A stretch of 64,000 nt of DNA from DATJMJ01 sp035503915. Its GTDB lineage: Bacteria; Actinomycetota; Acidimicrobiia; Acidimicrobiales; Palsa-688. Below the pieces are notes generated by a model. That model was given only the letters and a program-made list of their open reading frames with translations, was not told the DNA's origin and did no database searches. The stretch's first letter is position 1; every line of letters begins with the position of its first letter. Made by a program: the position numbers and the translations under genes. Of this stretch, positions 62,471 through 64,000 are shown in pieces. The stretch is from the NCBI GenBank assembly GCA_035503915.1, contig DATJSU010000022.1, forward strand, positions 1-64,000, in the 5' to 3' direction.

Positions 62471-63559
62471 TTATCGCTGCAGCGTCAAGGCCTCGGCCAG
62501 AGATCGTCCCAGTGCCTCGGCCAGCAACGGCGGGACAGCGTTGCCAACTTGGCGGTACTGGGCTGACCGGGCGCCCGAAAAGCGGGCCCACAACGGGAAA
62601 CTTTGCAGCGCCGCGGCTTCTAGGACGGTTATCCGGCGAGCCCCGGGGACGTGACCTGTGCGGGGCTCACCGCCACCGGACAAGTGGGCGTGGTAGCCAG
62701 GCACGACCCCAGCGATGTCCACCCAGGGCGTCTTGTTGCCTCCCATGGACGCGAGCAACGTGGGTGCGGGCTTCGACAGGTCAATCGGGCGCCCGCCACC
62801 GTTGAACACCTGGCCGTGGTAAGCACCCGGCCTGAGCGACGGCCTGCTCGCATAGGTGACGATGCTCGGGTTGGGTTCTCCAACTGGTGTTAAGCCCAGT
62901 ACCGTGCCCGCCGGTACGTGGGCGCATGAGCGGCCCGGCCCGTGCGTAGGCACCGGCCACTCGAACTCCACTCCATGAGCTGTGCCTACGATGAAAAGTC
63001 GTTGACGATTTTGCGGCACGCCGTAGTCGGCGGCCTGGAGCACTTTCCAATTGACCCGGTAAGACAATCGAGCCTCGTCGGGGACACGCTCTCCGAGCAG
63101 GGTGGCCAAAGGAAGTTTGCCGGCCAAGACGTCCAAGATGAGCTGGAAGGCGGGGCCGGTGGCGCCCTTGGCGAGCCCGGCGACATTCTCCATGAGAAAA
63201 GCTGGCGGCGCCGCCTCCCATAAAGCTCTTGCAAATTGGGGGATCCCATCGCGCGCGTCGAGATGACCCTGGCGGAGCCCTCCAAGGCTCCACGGTTGGC
63301 AGGGAGGCCCTCCGATGACAGCGTCCATCTCACCCCGGAACTGGCGAAAATCGATGTCGCATATGTCTTGTTCGTGAACCTTGACGGCCTGGCCTGGTGC
63401 CGCGCGCTCATGGAGCTCCCGGTACGTAGCCGCTGAGCAAGCGTCGATTTCCACGGCCGCGACAACTTCGAAGCCTGCTTGCAAGAAGCCGAGTGACAAG
63501 CCACCGGCACCCGAAAACAGGTCAGCTGCCCTCAAGCGTCGGCTATCCTCTGCCGGCAC
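62471..63559 (-). CDS. DNA (cytosine-5) methyltransferase
   Basis: The 362-residue enzyme has the C5-MTase motif order: I (ADLFSGAGGLSLGFLQAGF), IV with catalytic Cys87 (GGPPCQPWS), VI with Glu124 (FLMENVAG), VIII (PQNRQRLFIVG), a target-recognition region around residues 205-320, then IX and X (RRITVLEAAALQSFPLW, YRQVGNAVPPLLAEALG). It transfers methyl from S-adenosylmethionine to cytosine in a specific DNA sequence, which cannot be predicted here. No restriction endonuclease or Vsr gene is adjacent inside the window, so it may be an orphan methylase. The GTG start lies next to a short repeat array. Confidence 0.94.
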   Translation of the reverse strand: MPAEDSRRLRAADLFSGAGGLSLGFLQAGFEVVAAVEIDACSAATYRELHERAAPGQAVKVHEQDICDIDFRQFRGEMDAVIGGPPCQPWSLGGLRQGHLDARDGIPQFARALWEAAPPAFLMENVAGLAKGATGPAFQLILDVLAGKLPLATLLGERVPDEARLSYRVNWKVLQAADYGVPQNRQRLFIVGTAHGVEFEWPVPTHGPGRSCAHVPAGTVLGLTPVGEPNPSIVTYASRPSLRPGAYHGQVFNGGGRPIDLSKPAPTLLASMGGNKTPWVDIAGVVPGYHAHLSGGGEPRTGHVPGARRITVLEAAALQSFPLWARFSGARSAQYRQVGNAVPPLLAEALGRSLAEALTLQR

Positions 63560-63571
63560 ACGGCCCTCCGC

Positions 63572-63618
63572 TGCTCTCGGTGCTCTCAGTGCTCTCAGCT
63601 GCTTTCAGCGGCCCTCAG
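63572..63618. repeat. Short tandem repeat upstream of the methyltransferase gene
   Basis: TGCTCTC[G/A]G occurs three times in a row (63572, 63581, 63590), followed by two degenerate 10-base units (CTGCTTTCAG, CGGCCCTCAG). It lies 13 bases before the methyltransferase start, where it could affect transcription or translation, or simply be slippage-generated. Confidence 0.7.
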
Positions 63619-63663
63619 CCGTCTGGCGCCACATACTAGCGAGACGAAGCGGCCAACCTCGGT

Positions 63664-64000
63664 TCAGGCGCGACGCACGATCTTCACCGACACCTCGGTG
63701 GCTGACCCGGGGGGGCCGCTGTAAATGCCGCGTACGGGAGGGACGTCGCTGTAATCCCGCCCACGAGCCACAACTACGTGGCGTTCTCCGACTGCGACTC
63801 CGTTAGTCGGGTCGTGCGGTTCCCATCGGCCTGTCCAGGCCTCCACCCAGGCGTGGCTCTCGCCCACCAGTTCAGCTCCCAAAGCGCCGTCGGCCCTAGG
63901 GTAGAAGTAACCCGAAACGTAACGCGCTGGGATCCCCATCGCGCGCAAAACAGCCAAGCTCAAGTGCGTGTAGTCCTGGCAAACTCCCTTGCCTGCTCGC
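63664..64000 (-). CDS. Transglutaminase-like cysteine protease family protein, C-terminal part
   Basis: The gene enters from the right edge, so its N-terminus lies outside the window. The visible part has the transglutaminase-like triad: Cys in AGKGVCQDYTHLSLAVLRAM, His in GESHAWVEAWTG and Asp in EPHDPTNGVAV. It ends with the family's characteristic ERHVVVARGRDYSDVPPVRG and VSVKIVRR. Bacterial members are peptide-modifying or proteolytic enzymes and are often encoded with DUF403/DUF404 (alpha-E and circularly permuted ATP-grasp) genes, which would lie beyond the edge. GIPARYVSGYFYP is typical of this branch. Confidence 0.9.
   Translation of the reverse strand, partial: RAGKGVCQDYTHLSLAVLRAMGIPARYVSGYFYPRADGALGAELVGESHAWVEAWTGRWEPHDPTNGVAVGERHVVVARGRDYSDVPPVRGIYSGPPGSATEVSVKIVRRA

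Overview
The window is high-GC DNA with a layout typical of Actinomycetota: leaderless or GTG starts, many secreted or lipid-anchored proteins of unknown function, BTAD/SARP-type regulators, PadR-, CsoR- and PHO-type control sites, and a family 1 encapsulin. The protein mix best fits an uncultured, free-living soil or freshwater actinobacterium, possibly of the class Acidimicrobiia. That placement is inference, because no rRNA or other marker gene lies in the window. I found no tRNA, rRNA, CRISPR array, intact insertion sequence or prophage.

0-10 kb: the standout is a two-gene operon in which a nitrobindin-like heme beta-barrel protein with a C-terminal encapsulin cargo-loading peptide overlaps the shell gene by four bases. 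It is followed by gene relics (PEP-utilising domain, PIN toxin, histidine phosphatase), a DUF3224 protein, two secreted propeller-like proteins and a PfkB-type sugar kinase. 10-20 kb: a secreted two-gene operon, including a protein with three near-identical repeats, is divergent from a giant BTAD/cyclase/ATPase regulator. Between them lie 11-nt-spaced direct repeats of the kind SARP regulators bind. An APH(6)-type kinase follows.

20-39 kb: an OmpR-type two-component system, PHO-box-controlled phosphate transport (PHS transporter, PhoU), a class III aminotransferase next to a broken epimerase, and a PadR / ABC ATPase / FtsX permease / lipoprotein operon. Three lipoproteins here share a duplicated C-M-R-x-H-G ... 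F-P-D-P motif, and two of them sit near LppX-like secreted proteins. The response-regulator promoter region exists in two copies.

39-64 kb: a denser, mostly intact region. It holds a PAS-GGDEF-EAL protein, an MFS carrier with an extra extracytoplasmic domain, a SpoIIE-type phosphatase, an HtrA-like protease, an ATPase-BTAD regulator, class I fructose-bisphosphate aldolase, and a MauE/thioredoxin/cysteine-rich fusion. After these come YceH, an aminotransferase with an omega-amidase-like partner, a tryptophanase/tyrosine phenol-lyase homologue, an aldo/keto reductase, the copZ-copA-csoR copper operon with a perfect CsoR operator, a C5-cytosine methyltransferase, and a transglutaminase-like protein that runs off the window.

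A recurring theme is decay. At least eight loci are truncated, frameshifted or internally deleted remains of recognisable families, mostly in the first 37 kb.
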